64,000 nt of DNA from Rhodamnia argentea (taxonomy: Eukaryota; Streptophyta; Magnoliopsida; Myrtales; Myrtaceae), in assembly GCF_020921035.1 (NCBI RefSeq), contig NW_025955866.1:1-64000 (forward strand), written 5' to 3'. A program made the translations under genes and the position numbers. Below are positions 35,815 through 47,809 of this stretch, one piece after another. Position 1 is the stretch's first letter. Every line of letters starts with the position of its first letter. The notes beneath the pieces are model-generated. The model was given only the letters and a program-made list of their open reading frames with translations, did not search any database and was not told the DNA's origin.

Positions 35815-35932
35815 GGGGTGCAACACGAGGACTTCCCAGGGAGGTCACCCATCCTAGTACTACTCTCGCCCAAGCACGCTTAACCGGAGTTCGATGGGAT
35901 CCGGTGCATTAGTCTTTGGTATGATCGCACCC
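35815..35932 (-). rRNA. 5S rRNA: 5S rRNA gene, copy 83
   Basis: 118 nt. s1 CCAAAGACT, s2 TCGAAC, s3 TCCGG, plus one extra base in box C (CCCTGGG). Confidence 0.91.
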
Positions 35933-36248
35933 GTTATGTTATGCATTGCAAATATATTTGCAATAAATGCCCTTCCCCTTCTTGCAAAATGTTCGAACTT
36001 TCTTTTTTCCTGGTTTTCGTGCCTGTTGCGTGATTAGTTAACGGGATATCCCTTGGAAACGACAAACTAAGAAAAAAAATCCCCGTCGATCGAAATTCGC
36101 ACGTAACTTTTGATCCGGATGGACTCACGGGGCCCGTAAGTACTTTTCGGAAAGCTCGTTCCGAACCGGTCACGATGGGCCCCGTTATGCCTTCCCGAGT
36201 GCATTTCCTGAGCCGTAAAAAAAAATTAAAAAATAAAAAACGAAAATG

Positions 36249-36365
36249 GGGGTGCAACACGAGGACTTCCCAGGAGGTCACCCATCCTAGTACTACTCTC
36301 GCCCAAGCACGCTTAACCGGAGTTCGATGGGATCCGGTGCATTAGTCTTTGGTATGATCGCACCC
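36249..36365 (-). rRNA. 5S rRNA: 5S rRNA gene, copy 84
   Basis: 117 nt. s1 CCAAAGACT, s2 TCGAAC, s3 TCCGG. The T after the 3' end is absent. Confidence 0.91.
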
Positions 36366-36681
36366 GTTATGTTATGCATTGCAAATATATTTGCAATAAA
36401 TGCCCTTCCCCTTCTTGCAAAATGTTCGAACTTTCTTTTTCCTGGTTTTCGTGCCCTGTTGCGTGATTAGTTAACGGGATATCCCTTGGAAACGACAAAC
36501 TAAGAAAAAAAATCCCCGTCGATCGAAATTCGCACGTAACTTTTGATCCGGATGGACTCACGGGGCCCGTAAGTACTTTTCGGAAAGCTCGTTCCGAACC
36601 GGTCACGATGGGCCCCGTTATGCCTTCCCGAGTGCATTTCCTGAGCCGTAAAAAAAATTAAAAAATAAAAAACGAAAATGA

Positions 36682-36799
36682 GGGGTGCAACACGAGGACT
36701 TCCCAGGAGGTCACCCATCCTAGTACTACTCTCGCCCAAGCACGCTTAACCCGGAGTTCGATGGGATCCGGTGCATTAGTGCTTGGTATGATCGCACCC
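36682..36799 (-). rRNA. 5S rRNA: 5S rRNA gene, copy 85
   Basis: 118 nt. s1 CCAAGCACT, s2 TCGAAC, s3 TCCGGG. Confidence 0.92.
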
Positions 36800-37115
36800 G
36801 TTATGTTATGCATTGCAAATATATTTGCAATAAATGCCCTTCCCCTTCTTGCAAAATGTTCGAACTTTCTTTTTTCCTGGTTTTCGTGCCCTGTTGCGTG
36901 ATTAGTTAACGGGATATCCCTTGGAAACGACAAACTAAGAAAAAAAATCCCCGTCGATCGAAATTCGCACGTAACTTTTGATCCGGATGGACTCACGGGG
37001 CCCGTAAGTACTTTTCGGAAAGCTCGTTCGAACCGGTCACGATGGGCCCCGTTATGCCTTCCCGAGTGCATTTCCTGAGCCGTAAAAAAAATTAAAAAAT
37101 AAAAAACGAAAATGA

Positions 37116-37234
37116 GGGGTGCAACACGAGGACTTCCCGGGGAGGTCACCCATCCTAGTACTACTCTCGCCCAAGCACGCTTAACCCGGAGTTCGATGGG
37201 ATCCGGTGCATTAGTGCTTGGTATGATCGCACCC
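37116..37234 (-). rRNA. 5S rRNA: 5S rRNA gene, copy 86
   Basis: 119 nt by cancelling indels: s1 CCAAGCACT, s2 TCGAAC, s3 TCCGGG, and box C CCCCGGG. Confidence 0.91.
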
Positions 37235-37550
37235 GTTATGTTATGCATTGCAAATATATTTGCAATAAATGCCCTTCCCCTTCTTGCAAAATGTTCGAAC
37301 TTTCTTTTTTCCTGGTTTTCGTGCCTGTTGCGTGATTAGTTAACGGGATATCCCTTGGAAACGACAAACTAAGAAAAAAAATCCCCGTCGATCGAAATTC
37401 GCACGTAACTTTTGATCCGGATGGACTCACGGGGCCCGTAAGTACTTTTCGGAAAGCTCGTTCGAACCGGTCACGATGGGCCCCGTTATGCCTTCCCGAG
37501 TGCATTTCCTGAGCCGTAAAAAAAAATTAAAAAATAAAAAACGAAAATGA

Positions 37551-37670
37551 GGGGTGCAACACGAGGACTTCCCAGGAGGTCACCCATCCTAGTACTACTC
37601 TCGCCCAAGCACGCTTAACTTCGGAGTTCTGATGGGATCCGGTGCATTAGTCTTTGGTATGATCGCACCC
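37551..37670 (-). rRNA. 5S rRNA: 5S rRNA gene, copy 87
   Basis: 120 nt. s1 CCAAAGACT; s2 and s3 full. Confidence 0.94.
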
Positions 37671-37987
37671 GTTATGTTATGCATTGCAAATATATTTGCA
37701 ATAAATGCCCTTCCCCTTCTTGCAAAATGTTCGAACTTTCTTTTTTCCTGGTTTTCGTGCCTGTTGCGTGATTAGTTAACGGGATATCCCTTGGAAACGA
37801 CAAACTAAGAAAAAAAATCCCCGTCGATCGAAATTCGCACGTAACTTTTGATCCGGATGGACTCACGGGGCCCGTAAGTACTTTTCGGAAAGCTCGTTCC
37901 GAACCGGTCACGATGGGCCCCGTTATGCCTTCCCGAGTGCATTTCCTGAGCCGTAAAAAAAAATTAAAAAATAAAAAACGAAAATGA

Positions 37988-38105
37988 GGGGTGCAACACG
38001 AGGACTTCCCAGGAGGTCACCCATCCTAGTACTACTCTCGCCCAAGCACGCTTAACCCGGAGTTCGATGGGATCCGGTGCATTAGTCTTTGGTATGATCG
38101 CACCC
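37988..38105 (-). rRNA. 5S rRNA: 5S rRNA gene, copy 88
   Basis: 118 nt. s1 CCAAAGACT, s2 TCGAAC, s3 TCCGGG. Confidence 0.92.
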
Positions 38106-38423
38106 GTTATGTTATGCATTGCAAATATATTTGCAATAAATGCCCTTCCCCTTCTTGCAAAATGTTCGAACTTTCTTTTTCCTGGTTTTCGTGCCCTGTT
38201 GCGTGATTAGTTAACGGGATATCCCTTGGAAACGACAAACTAAGAAAAAAAAATCCCCGTCGATCGAAATTCGCACGTAACTTTTGATCCAGATGGACTC
38301 ACGGGGCCCGTAAGTACTTTTCGGAAAGCTCGTTCCGAACCGGTCACGATGGGCCCCGTTATGCCTTCCCGAGTGCATTTCTTGAGCCGTAAAAAAAAAT
38401 TAAAAAATAAAAAACGAAAATGA

Positions 38424-38542
38424 GGGGTGCAACACGAGGACTTCCCGAGGAGGTCACCCATCCTAGTACTACTCTCGCCCAAGCACGCTTAACCCGGAGT
38501 TCGATGGGATCCGGTGCATTAGTCTTTGGTATGATCGCACCC
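38424..38542 (-). rRNA. 5S rRNA: 5S rRNA gene, copy 89
   Basis: 119 nt by cancelling indels: s1 CCAAAGACT, s2 TCGAAC, s3 TCCGGG, box C CCTCGGG as in copy 82. Confidence 0.91.
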
Positions 38543-38859
38543 GTTATGTTATGCATTGCAAATATATTTGCAATAAATGCCCTTCCCCTTCTTGCAAAAT
38601 GTTCGAACTTTCTTTTTTCCTGGTTTTCGTGCCCTGTTGCGTGATTAGTTAACGGGATATCCCTTGGAAACGACAAACTAAGAAAAAAAATCCCCGTCGA
38701 TCGAAATTCGCACGTAACTTTTGATCCGGATGGACTCACGGGGCCCGTAAGTACTTTTCGGAAAGCTCGTTCGAACCGGTCACGATGGGCCCCGTTATGC
38801 CTTCCCGAGTGCATTTCCTGAGCCGTAAAAAAAAATTAAAAAATAAAAAACGAAAATGA

Positions 38860-38977
38860 GGGGTGCAACACGAGGACTTCCCAGGAGGTCACCCATCCTA
38901 GTACTACTCTCGCCCAAGCACGCTTAACCCGGAGTTCGATGGGATCCGGTGCATTAGTGCTTGGTATGATCGCACCC
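38860..38977 (-). rRNA. 5S rRNA: 5S rRNA gene, copy 90
   Basis: 118 nt. s1 CCAAGCACT, s2 TCGAAC, s3 TCCGGG. Confidence 0.92.
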
Positions 38978-39294
38978 GTTATGTTATGCATTGCAAATAT
39001 ATTTGCAATAAATGCCCTTCCCCTTCTTGCAAAATGTTCGAACTTTCTTTTTTCCTGGTTTTCGTGCCCTGTTGCGTGATTAGTTAACGGGATATCCCTT
39101 GGAAACGACAAACTAAGAAAAAAAATCCCCGTCGATCGAAATTCGCACGTAACTTTTGATCCGGATGGACTCACGGGGCCCGTAAGTACTTTTCGGAAAG
39201 CTCGTTCCGAACCGGTCACGATGGGCCCCGTTATGCCTTCCCGAGTGCATTTCCTGAGCCGTAAAAAAAATTAAAAAATAAAAAACGAAAATGA

Positions 39295-39410
39295 GGGGTG
39301 CAACACGAGGACTTCCCAGGAGGTCACCCATCCTAGTACTACTCTCGCCCAAGCACGCTTAACCGGAGTTCGATGGGATCCGGTGCATTAGTGCTGGTAT
39401 GATCGCACCC
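39295..39410 (-). rRNA. 5S rRNA: 5S rRNA gene, copy 91
   Basis: 116 nt, the shortest copy. s1 full, s2 TCGAAC, s3 TCCGG. Confidence 0.91.
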
Positions 39411-39727
39411 GTTATGTTATGCATTGCAAATATATTTGCAATAAATGCCCTTCCCCTTCTTGCAAAATGTTCGAACTTTCTTTTTTCCTGGTTTTCGTGC
39501 CCTGTTGCGTGATTAGTTAACGGGATATCCCTTGGAAACGACAAACTAAGAAAAAAAATCCCCGTCGATCGAAATTCGCACGTAACTTTTGATCCGGATG
39601 GACTCACGGGGCCCGTAAGTACTTTTCGGAAAGCTCGTTCGAACCGGTCACGATGGGCCCCGTTATGCCTTCCCGAGTGCATTTCCTGAGCCGTAAAAAA
39701 AAATTAAAAAATAAAAAACGAAAATGA

Positions 39728-39845
39728 GGGGTGCAACACGAGGACTTCCCAGGAGGTCACCCATCCTAGTACTACTCTCGCCCAAGCACGCTTAACCCGG
39801 AGTTCGATGGGATCCGGTGCATTAGTGCTTGGTATGATCGCACCC
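39728..39845 (-). rRNA. 5S rRNA: 5S rRNA gene, copy 92
   Basis: 118 nt. s1 CCAAGCACT, s2 TCGAAC, s3 TCCGGG. Confidence 0.92.
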
Positions 39846-40160
39846 GTTATGTTATGCATTGCAAATATATTTGCAATAAATGCCCTTCCCCTTCTTGCAA
39901 AATGTTCGAACTTTCTTTTTTCCTGGTTTTCGTGCCTCGTTGCGTGATTAGTTAACGGGATATCCCTTGGAAACGACAAACTAAGAAAAAAATCCCCGTC
40001 GATCGAAATTCGCACGTAACTTTTGATCCGGATGGACTCACGGGGCCCGTAAGTACTTTTCGGAAAGCTCGTTCGAACCGGTCACGATGGGCCCCGTTAT
40101 GCCTTCCCGAGTGCATTTCTGAGCCGTAAAAAAAAATTAAAAAATAAAAAACGAAAATGA

Positions 40161-40278
40161 GGGGTGCAACACGAGGACTTCCCAGGAGGTCACCCATCCT
40201 AGTACTACTCTCGCCCAAGCACGCTTAACCCGGAGTTCGATGGGATCCGGTGCATTAGTGCTTGGTATGATCGCACCC
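40161..40278 (-). rRNA. 5S rRNA: 5S rRNA gene, copy 93
   Basis: 118 nt. s1 CCAAGCACT, s2 TCGAAC, s3 TCCGGG. Confidence 0.92.
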
Positions 40279-40594
40279 GTTATGTTATGCATTGCAAATA
40301 TATTTGCAATAAATGCCCTTCCCCTTCTTGCAAAATGTTCGAACTTTCTTTTTTCCTGGTTTTCGTGCCCTGTTGCGTGATTAGTTAACGGGATATCCCT
40401 TGGAAACGACAAACTAAGAAAAAAAATCCCCGTCGATCGAAATTCGCACGTAACTTTTGATCCGGATGGACTCACGGGGCCCGTAAGTACTTTTCGGAAA
40501 GCTCGTTCGAACCGGTCACGATGGGCCCCGTTATGCCTTCCCGAGTGCATTTCCTGAGCCGTAAAAAAAATTAAAAAATAAAAAACGAAAATGA

Positions 40595-40712
40595 GGGGTG
40601 CAACACGAGGACTTCCCAGGAGGTCACCCATCCTAGTACTACTCTCGCCCAAGCACGCTTAACTCGGAGTTCGATGGGATCCGGTGCATTAGTCTTTGGT
40701 ATGATCGCACCC
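40595..40712 (-). rRNA. 5S rRNA: 5S rRNA gene, copy 94
   Basis: 118 nt. s1 CCAAAGACT, s2 TCGAAC, s3 TCCGAG. Confidence 0.92.
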
Positions 40713-41029
40713 GTTATGTTATGCATTGCAAATATATTTGCAATAAATGCCCTTCCCCTTCTTGCAAAATGTTCGAACTTTCTTTTTTCCTGGTTTTCGT
40801 GCCCTGTTGCGTGATTAGTTAACGGGATATCCCTTGGAAACGACAAACTAAGAAAAAAAATCCCCGTCGATCGAAATTCGCACGTAACTTTTGATCCGGA
40901 TGGACTCACGGGGCCCGTAAGTACTTTTCGGAAAGCTCGTTCGAACCGGTCACGATGGGCCCCGTTATGCCTTCCCGAGTGCATTTCCTGAGCCGTAAAA
41001 AAAAATTAAAAAATAAAAAACGAAAATGA

Positions 41030-41148
41030 GGGGTGCAACACGAGGACTTCCCAGGAGGTCACCCATCCTAGTACTACTCTCGCCCAAGCACGCTTAACTT
41101 CGGAGTTCTGATGGGATCCGGTGCATTAGTGCTGGTATGATCGCACCC
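41030..41148 (-). rRNA. 5S rRNA: 5S rRNA gene, copy 95
   Basis: Full form, 119 nt. From here on full-form copies are common again. Confidence 0.98.
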
Positions 41149-41463
41149 GTTATGTTATGCATTGCAAATATATTTGCAATAAATGCCCTTCCCCTTCTTG
41201 CAAAATGTTCGAACTTTCTTTTTCCTGGTTTTCGTGCCCTGTTGCGTGATTAGTTAACGGGATATCCCTTGGAAACGACAAACTAAGAAAAAAATCCCCG
41301 TCGATCGAAATTCGCACGTAACTTTTGATCCGGATGGACTCACGGGGCCCGTAAGTACTTTTCGGAAAGCTCGTTCGAACCGGTCACGATGGGCCCCGTT
41401 ATGCCTTCCCGAGTGCATTTCTTGAGCCGTAAAAAAAAATTAAAAAATAAAAAACGAAAATGA

Positions 41464-41581
41464 GGGGTGCAACACGAGGACTTCCCAGGAGGTCACCCAT
41501 CCTAGTACTACTCTCGCCCAAGCACGCTTAACCGGAGTTCGATGGGATCCGGTGCATTAGTGCTTTGGTATGATCGCACCC
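41464..41581 (-). rRNA. 5S rRNA: 5S rRNA gene, copy 96
   Basis: 118 nt. s1 CCAAAGCACT, s2 TCGAAC, s3 TCCGG. Confidence 0.91.
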
Positions 41582-41898
41582 GTTATGTTATGCATTGCAA
41601 ATATATTTGCAATAAATGCCCTTCCCCTTCTTGCAAAATGTTCGAACTTTCTTTTTCCTGGTTTTCGTGCCCTGTTGCGTGATTAGTTAACGGGATATCC
41701 CTTGGAAACGACAAACTAAGAAAAAAAAATCCCCGTCGATCGAAATTCGCACGTAACTTTTGATCCGGATGGACTCACGGGGCCCGTAAGTACTTTTCGG
41801 AAAGCTCGTTCCGAACCGGTCACGATGGGCCCCGTTATGCCTTCCCGAGTGCATTTCCTGAGCCGTAAAAAAAATTAAAAAATAAAAAACGAAAATGA

Positions 41899-42017
41899 GG
41901 GGTGCAACACGAGGACTTCCCAGGAGGTCACCCATCCTAGTACTACTCTCGCCCAAGCACGCTTAACTTCGGAGTTCTGATGGGATCCGGTGCATTAGTG
42001 CTGGTATGATCGCACCC
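41899..42017 (-). rRNA. 5S rRNA: 5S rRNA gene, copy 97
   Basis: Full form, 119 nt. Confidence 0.98.
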
Positions 42018-42333
42018 GTTATGTTATGCATTGCAAATATATTTGCAATAAATGCCCTTCCCCTTCTTGCAAAATGTTCGAACTTTCTTTTTTCCTGGTT
42101 TTCGTGCCCTGTTGCGTGATTAGTTAACGGGATATCCCTTGGAAACGACAAACTAAGAAAAAAAATCCCCGTCGATCGAAATTCGCACGTAACTTTTGAT
42201 CCGGATGGACTCACGGGGCCCGTAAGTACTTTTCGGAAAGCTCGTTCCGAACCGGTCACGATGGGCCCCGTTATGCCTTCCCGAGTGCATTTCTTGAGTC
42301 GCAAAAAAAATTAAAAATAAAAAACGAAAATGA

Positions 42334-42452
42334 GGGGTGCAACACGAGGACTTCCCAGGAGGTCACCCATCCTAGTACTACTCTCGCCCAAGCACGCTTA
42401 ACTTCGGAGTTCTGATGGGATCCGGTGCATTAGTCTTGGTATGATCGCACCC
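42334..42452 (-). rRNA. 5S rRNA: 5S rRNA gene, copy 98
   Basis: 119 nt. s1 CCAAGACT; s2 and s3 full. Its terminator side is the first to carry the right-arm spacer mark GAGTCGC. Confidence 0.94.
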
Positions 42453-42770
42453 GTTATGTTATGCATTGCAAATATATTTGCAATAAATGCCCTTCCCCTT
42501 CTTGCAAAATGTTCGAACTTTCTTTTTCCTGGTTTTCGTGCCCTGTTGCGTGATTAGTTAACGGGATATCCCTTGGAAACGACAAACTAAGAAAAAAAAA
42601 TCCCCGTCGAATCGAAATTCGCACGTAACTTTTGATCCGGATGGACTCACGGGGCCCGTAAGTACTTTTCGGAAAGCTCGTTCGAACCGGTCACGATGGG
42701 CCCCGTTATGCCTTCCCGAGTGCATTTCCTGAGCCGTAAAAAAAAATTAAAAAATAAAAAACGAAAATGA

Positions 42771-42888
42771 GGGGTGCAACACGAGGACTTCCCAGGAGGT
42801 CACCCATCCTAGTACTACTCTCGCCCAAGCACGCTTAACCGGAGTTCGATGGGATCCGGTGCATTAGTGCTTTGGTATGATCGCACCC
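42771..42888 (-). rRNA. 5S rRNA: 5S rRNA gene, copy 99
   Basis: 118 nt. s1 CCAAAGCACT, s2 TCGAAC, s3 TCCGG. Confidence 0.91.
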
Positions 42889-43205
42889 GTTATGTTATGC
42901 ATTGCAAATATATTTGCAATAAATGCCCTTCCCCTTCTTGCAAAATGTTCGAACTTTCTTTTTTCCTGGTTTTCGTGCCCTGTTGCGTGATTAGTTAACG
43001 GGATATCCCTTGGAAACGACAAACTAAGAAAAAAAATCCCCATGAATCGAAATTCGCACGTAACTTTTGATCCGGATGGACTCACGGGGCCCGTAAGTAC
43101 TTTTCGGAAAGCTCGTTCGAACCGGTCACGATGGGCCCCGTTATGCCTTCCCGAGTGCATTTCCTGAGTCGCAAAAAAAAATTAAAAAATAAAAAACGAA
43201 AATGA

Positions 43206-43324
43206 GGGGTGCAACACGAGGACTTCCCGGGAGGTCACCCATCCTAGTACTACTCTCGCCCAAGCACGCTTAACTTCGGAGTTCGATGGGATCCGGTGCA
43301 TTAGTCTTTGGTATGATCGCACCC
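43206..43324 (-). rRNA. 5S rRNA: 5S rRNA gene, copy 100
   Basis: 119 nt by cancelling indels: s1 CCAAAGACT, s2 TCGAAC; s3 full. Box C CCCGGG. Confidence 0.92.
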
Positions 43325-43640
43325 GTTATGTTATGCATTGCAAATATATTTGCAATAAATGCCCTTCCCCTTCTTGCAAAATGTTCGAACTTTCTTTTTT
43401 CCTGGTTTTCGTGCCTGTTGCGTGATTAGTTAACGGGATATCCCTTGGAAACGACAAACTAAGAAAAAAAATCCCCGTCGATCGAAATTCGCACGTAACT
43501 TTTGATCCGGATGGACTCACGGGGCCCGTAAGTACTTTTCGGAAAGCTCGTTCGAACCGGTCACGATGGGCCCCGTTATGCCTTCCCGAGTGCATTTCTT
43601 GAGCCGTAAAAAAAAATTAAAAAATAAAAAACGAAAATGA

Positions 43641-43759
43641 GGGGTGCAACACGAGGACTTCCCAGGAGGTCACCCATCCTAGTACTACTCTCGCCCAAGC
43701 ACGCTTAACTTCGGAGTTCTGATGGGATCCGGTGCATTAGTGCTGGTATGATCGCACCC
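43641..43759 (-). rRNA. 5S rRNA: 5S rRNA gene, copy 101
   Basis: Full form, 119 nt. Confidence 0.98.
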
Positions 43760-44076
43760 GTTATGTTATGCATTGCAAATATATTTGCAATAAATGCCCT
43801 TCCCCTTCTTGCAAAATGTTCGAACTTTCTTTTTCCTGGTTTTCGTGCCCTGTTGCGTGATTAGTTAACGGGATATCCCTTGGAAACGACAAACTAAGAA
43901 AAAAAATCCCCATGGATCGAAATTCGCACGTAACTTTTGATCCGGATGGACTCACGGGGCCCGTAAGTACTTTTCGGAAAGCTCGTTCCGAACCGGCCAC
44001 GATGGGCCCCGTTATGCCTTCCCGAGTGCATTTCTTGAGTCGCAAAAAACAATTAAAAAATAAAAAACGAAAATGA

Positions 44077-44196
44077 GGGGTGCAACACGAGGACTTCCCA
44101 GGAGGTCACCCATCCTAGTACTACTCTCGCCCAAGCACGCTTAACTCCGGAGTTCTGATGGGATCCGGTGCATTAGTCTTTGGTATGATCGCACCC
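44077..44196 (-). rRNA. 5S rRNA: 5S rRNA gene, copy 102
   Basis: 120 nt. s1 CCAAAGACT; s2 full; s3 TCCGGAG. Confidence 0.94.
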
Positions 44197-44513
44197 GTTA
44201 TGTTATGCATTGCAAATATATTTGCAATAAATGCCCTTCCCCTTCTTGCAAAATGTTCGAACTTTCTTTTTTCCTGGTTTTCGTGCCCTGTCGCGTGATT
44301 AGTTAACGGGATATCCCTTGGAAACGACAAACTAAGAAAAAAATCCCCATGAATCGAAATTCGCACGTAACTTTTGATCCGGATGGACTCACGGGGCCCG
44401 TAAGTACTTTTCGGAAAGCTCGTTCCGAACCGGTCACGATGGGCCCCGTTATGCCTTCCCGAGTGCATTTCTTGAGTCGCAAAAAAAAATTAAAAAGTAA
44501 AAAACGAAAATGA

Positions 44514-44632
44514 GGGGTGCAACACGAGGACTTCCCAGGAGGTCACCCATCCTAGTACTACTCTCGCCCAAGCACGCTTAACTTCGGAGTTCTGATGGGA
44601 TCCGGTGCATTAGTGCTGGTATGATCGCACCC
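44514..44632 (-). rRNA. 5S rRNA: 5S rRNA gene, copy 103
   Basis: Full form, 119 nt. Confidence 0.98.
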
Positions 44633-44947
44633 GTTATGTTATGCATTGCAAATATATTTGCAATAAATGCCCTTCCCCTTCTTGCAAAATGTTCGAACTT
44701 TCTTTTTCCTGGTTTTCGTGCCCTGTTGCGTGATTAGTTAACGGGATATCCCTTGGAAACGACAAACTAAGAAAAAAATCCCCGTGGATCGAAATTCGCA
44801 CGTAACTTTTGATCCGGATGGACTCACGGGGCCCGTAAGTACTTTTCGGAAAGCTCGTTCGAACCGGTCACGATGGGCCCCGTTATGCCTTCCCGAGTGC
44901 ATTTCTTGAGCCGTAAAAAACAATTAAAAAGTAAAAAACGAAAATGA

Positions 44948-45066
44948 GGGGTGCAACACGAGGACTTCCCGGGAGGTCACCCATCCTAGTACTACTCTCG
45001 CCCAAGCACGCTTAACTTCGGAGTTCTGATGGGATCCGGTGCATTAGTCTTGGTATGATCGCACCC
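44948..45066 (-). rRNA. 5S rRNA: 5S rRNA gene, copy 104
   Basis: 119 nt. s1 CCAAGACT; s2 and s3 full. Box C CCCGGG. Confidence 0.94.
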
Positions 45067-45381
45067 GTTATGTTATGCATTGCAAATATATTTGCAATAA
45101 ATGCCCTTCCCCTTCTTGCAAAATGTTCGAACTTTCTTTTTCCTGGTTTTCGTGCCCTGTTGCGTGATTAGTTAACGGGATATTCCTTGGAAACGACAAA
45201 CTAAGAAAAAAATCCCCATGAATCGAAATTCGCACGTAACTTTTGATCCGGATGGACTCACGGGGCCCGTAAGTACTTTTCGGAAAGCTCGTTCGAACCG
45301 GTCACGATGGGCCCCGTTATGCCTTCCCGAGTGCATTTCTTGAGTCGTAAAAAACAATTAAAAAATAAAAAACGAAAATGA

Positions 45382-45501
45382 GGGGTGCAACACGAGGACT
45401 TCCCAGGAGGTCACCCATCCTAGTACTACTCTCGCCCAAGCACGCTTAACTTCGGAGTTCTGATGGGATCCGGTGCATTAGTCTTTGGTATGATCGCACC
45501 C
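45382..45501 (-). rRNA. 5S rRNA: 5S rRNA gene, copy 105
   Basis: 120 nt. s1 CCAAAGACT; s2 and s3 full. An extra T lies between the -1 C and the first G, which shifts the promoter spacing by one base. Confidence 0.93.
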
Positions 45502-45817
45502 AGTTATGTTATGCATTGCAAATATATTTGCAATAAATGCCCTTCCCCTTCTTGCAAAATGTTCGAACTTTCTTTTTCCTGGTTTTCGTGCCCTGTCGCG
45601 TGATTAGTTAACGGGATATCCCTTGGAAACGACAAACTAAGAAAAAAAATCCCCATGAATCGAAATTCGCACGTAACTTTTGATCCGGATGGACTCACGG
45701 GGCCCGTAAGTACTTTTCGGAAAGCTCGTTCGAACCGGTCACGATGGGCCCCGTTATGCCTTCCCGAGTGCATTTCTTGAGTCGCAAAAAAAATTAAAAA
45801 AGTAAAAAACGAAAATG

Positions 45818-45936
45818 GGGGTGCAACACGAGGACTTCCCAGGAGGTCACCCATCCTAGTACTACTCTCGCCCAAGCACGCTTAACTTCGGAGTTCTGAT
45901 GGGATCCGGTGCATTAGTGCTGGTATGATCGCACCC
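45818..45936 (-). rRNA. 5S rRNA: 5S rRNA gene, copy 106
   Basis: Full form, 119 nt. The T after the 3' end is absent. Confidence 0.97.
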
Positions 45937-46254
45937 GTTATGTTATGCATTGCAAATATATTTGCAACAAATGCCCTTCCCCTTCTTGCAAAATGTTCGA
46001 ACTTTCTTTTTTCCTGGTTTTCGTGCCCTGTTGCGTGATTAGTTAACGGGATATCCCTTGGAAACGACAAACTAAGAAAAAAAATCCCCATGAATCGAAA
46101 TTCGCACGTAACTTTTGATCCGGATGGACTCACGGGGCCCGTAAGTACTTTTCGGAAAGCTCGTTCCGAACCGGTCACGATGGGCCCCGTTATGCCTTCC
46201 CGAGTGCATTTCTTGAGTCGCAAAAAACAATTAAAAAGTAAAAAACGAAAATGA

Positions 46255-46373
46255 GGGGTGCAACACGAGGACTTCCCGAGAGGTCACCCATCCTAGTACT
46301 ACTCTCGCCCAAGCACGCTTAACTTCGGAGTTCCGATGGGATCCGGTGCATTAGTGCTGGTATGATCGCACCC
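46255..46373 (-). rRNA. 5S rRNA: 5S rRNA gene, copy 107
   Basis: 119 nt without indels, but s2 reads TCGGAAC and box C reads CTCGGG. Confidence 0.95.
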
Positions 46374-46691
46374 GTTATGTTATGCATTGCAAATATATTT
46401 GCAATAAATGCCCTTCCCCTTCTTGCAAAATGTTCGAACTTTCTTTTTTCCTGGTTTTCGTGCCCTGTTGCGTGATTAGTTAACGGGATATTCCTTGGAA
46501 ACGACAAACTAAGAAAAAAAATCCCCATGAATCGAAATTCGCACGTAACTTTTGATCCGGATGGACTCACGGGGCCCGTAAGTACTTTTCGGAAAGCTCG
46601 TTCCGAACCGGTCACGATGGGCCCCGTTATGCCTTCCCGAGTGCATTTCTTGAGTCGTAAAAAACAATTAAAAAATAAAAAACGAAAATGA

Positions 46692-46810
46692 GGGGTGCAA
46701 CACGAGGACTTCCCAGGAGGTCACCCATCCTAGTACTACTCTCGCCCAAGCACGCTTAACTTCGGAGTTCTGATGGGATCCGGTGCATTAGTGCTGGTAT
46801 GATCGCACCC
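46692..46810 (-). rRNA. 5S rRNA: 5S rRNA gene, copy 108
   Basis: Full form, 119 nt. Confidence 0.98.
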
Positions 46811-47127
46811 GTTATGTTATGCATTGCAAATATATTTGCAATAAATGCCCTTCCCCTTCTTGCAAAATGTTCGAACTTTCTTTTTCCTGGTTTTCGTGCC
46901 CTGTTGCGTGATTAGTTAACGGGATATCCCTTGGAAACGACAAACTAAGAAAAAAAATCCCCATGGATCGAAATTCGCACGTAACTTTTGATCCAGATGG
47001 ACTCACGGGGCCCGTAAGTACTTTTCGGAAAGCTCGTTCCGAACCGGTCACGATGGGCCCCGTTATGCCTTCCCGAGTGCATTTCTTGAGTCGCAAAAAA
47101 AAATTAAAAAGTAAAAAACGAAAATGA

Positions 47128-47246
47128 GGGGTGCAACACGAGGACTTCCCAGGAGGTCACCCATCCTAGTACTACTCTCGCCCAAGCACGCTTAACTTCG
47201 GAGTTCTGATGGGATCCGGTGCATTAGTGCTGGTATGATCGCACCC
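47128..47246 (-). rRNA. 5S rRNA: 5S rRNA gene, copy 109
   Basis: Full form, 119 nt. Its upstream tract already reads TTTGTAATAAATG, so the promoter palindrome is lost. Confidence 0.98.
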
Positions 47247-47564
47247 GTTATGTTATGCATTGCAAATATATTTGTAATAAATGCCCTTCCCCTTCTTGCA
47301 AAATGTTCGAACTTTCTTTTTTCCCTGGTTTTCGTGCCCTGTCGCGTGATTAGTTAACGGGATATCCCTTGGAAACGACAAACTAAGAAAAAAATCCCCA
47401 TGGATCGAAATTCGCACGTAACTTTTGATCCGGAAGGACTCACGGGGCCCGTAAGTACTTTTCGGAAAGCTCGTTCCGAACCGGTCACGATGGGCCCCGT
47501 TATGCCTTCCCGAGTGCATTTCTTGAGTCGTAAAAAAAAATTAAAAAGTAAAAAACGAAAATGA

Positions 47565-47683
47565 GGGGTGCAACACGAGGACTTCCCGGGAGGTCACCCA
47601 TCCTAGTACTACTCTCGCCCAAGCACGCTTAACTTCGGAGTTCTGATGGGATCCGGTGCATTAGTGCTGGTATGATCGCACCC
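47565..47683 (-). rRNA. 5S rRNA: 5S rRNA gene, copy 110 (last before the insertion)
   Basis: Full length, 119 nt. Box C CCCGGG. The retrotransposon begins about 131 bp upstream of its start, beyond the known promoter elements, and the gene is transcribed away from it. Confidence 0.98.
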
Positions 47684-47809
47684 GTTATGTTATGCATTGC
47701 AAATATATTTGTAATAAATGCCCTTCCCCTTCTTGCAAAATGTTCGAACTTTCTTTTTTCCTGGTTTTCGTGCCCTGTCGCGTGATCAGTTAACGGGATA
47801 TTCCTTGGA

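Noticed and set aside
36658-37248. Long minus-strand open frame (196 codons) across 5S genes and spacer, and scores of 60-185 codon relatives throughout the array
   Set aside because: They are translations of 5S rRNA genes and spacer that happen to lack stops; their lengths change with one-base indels between units and no codon pattern or domain is present.
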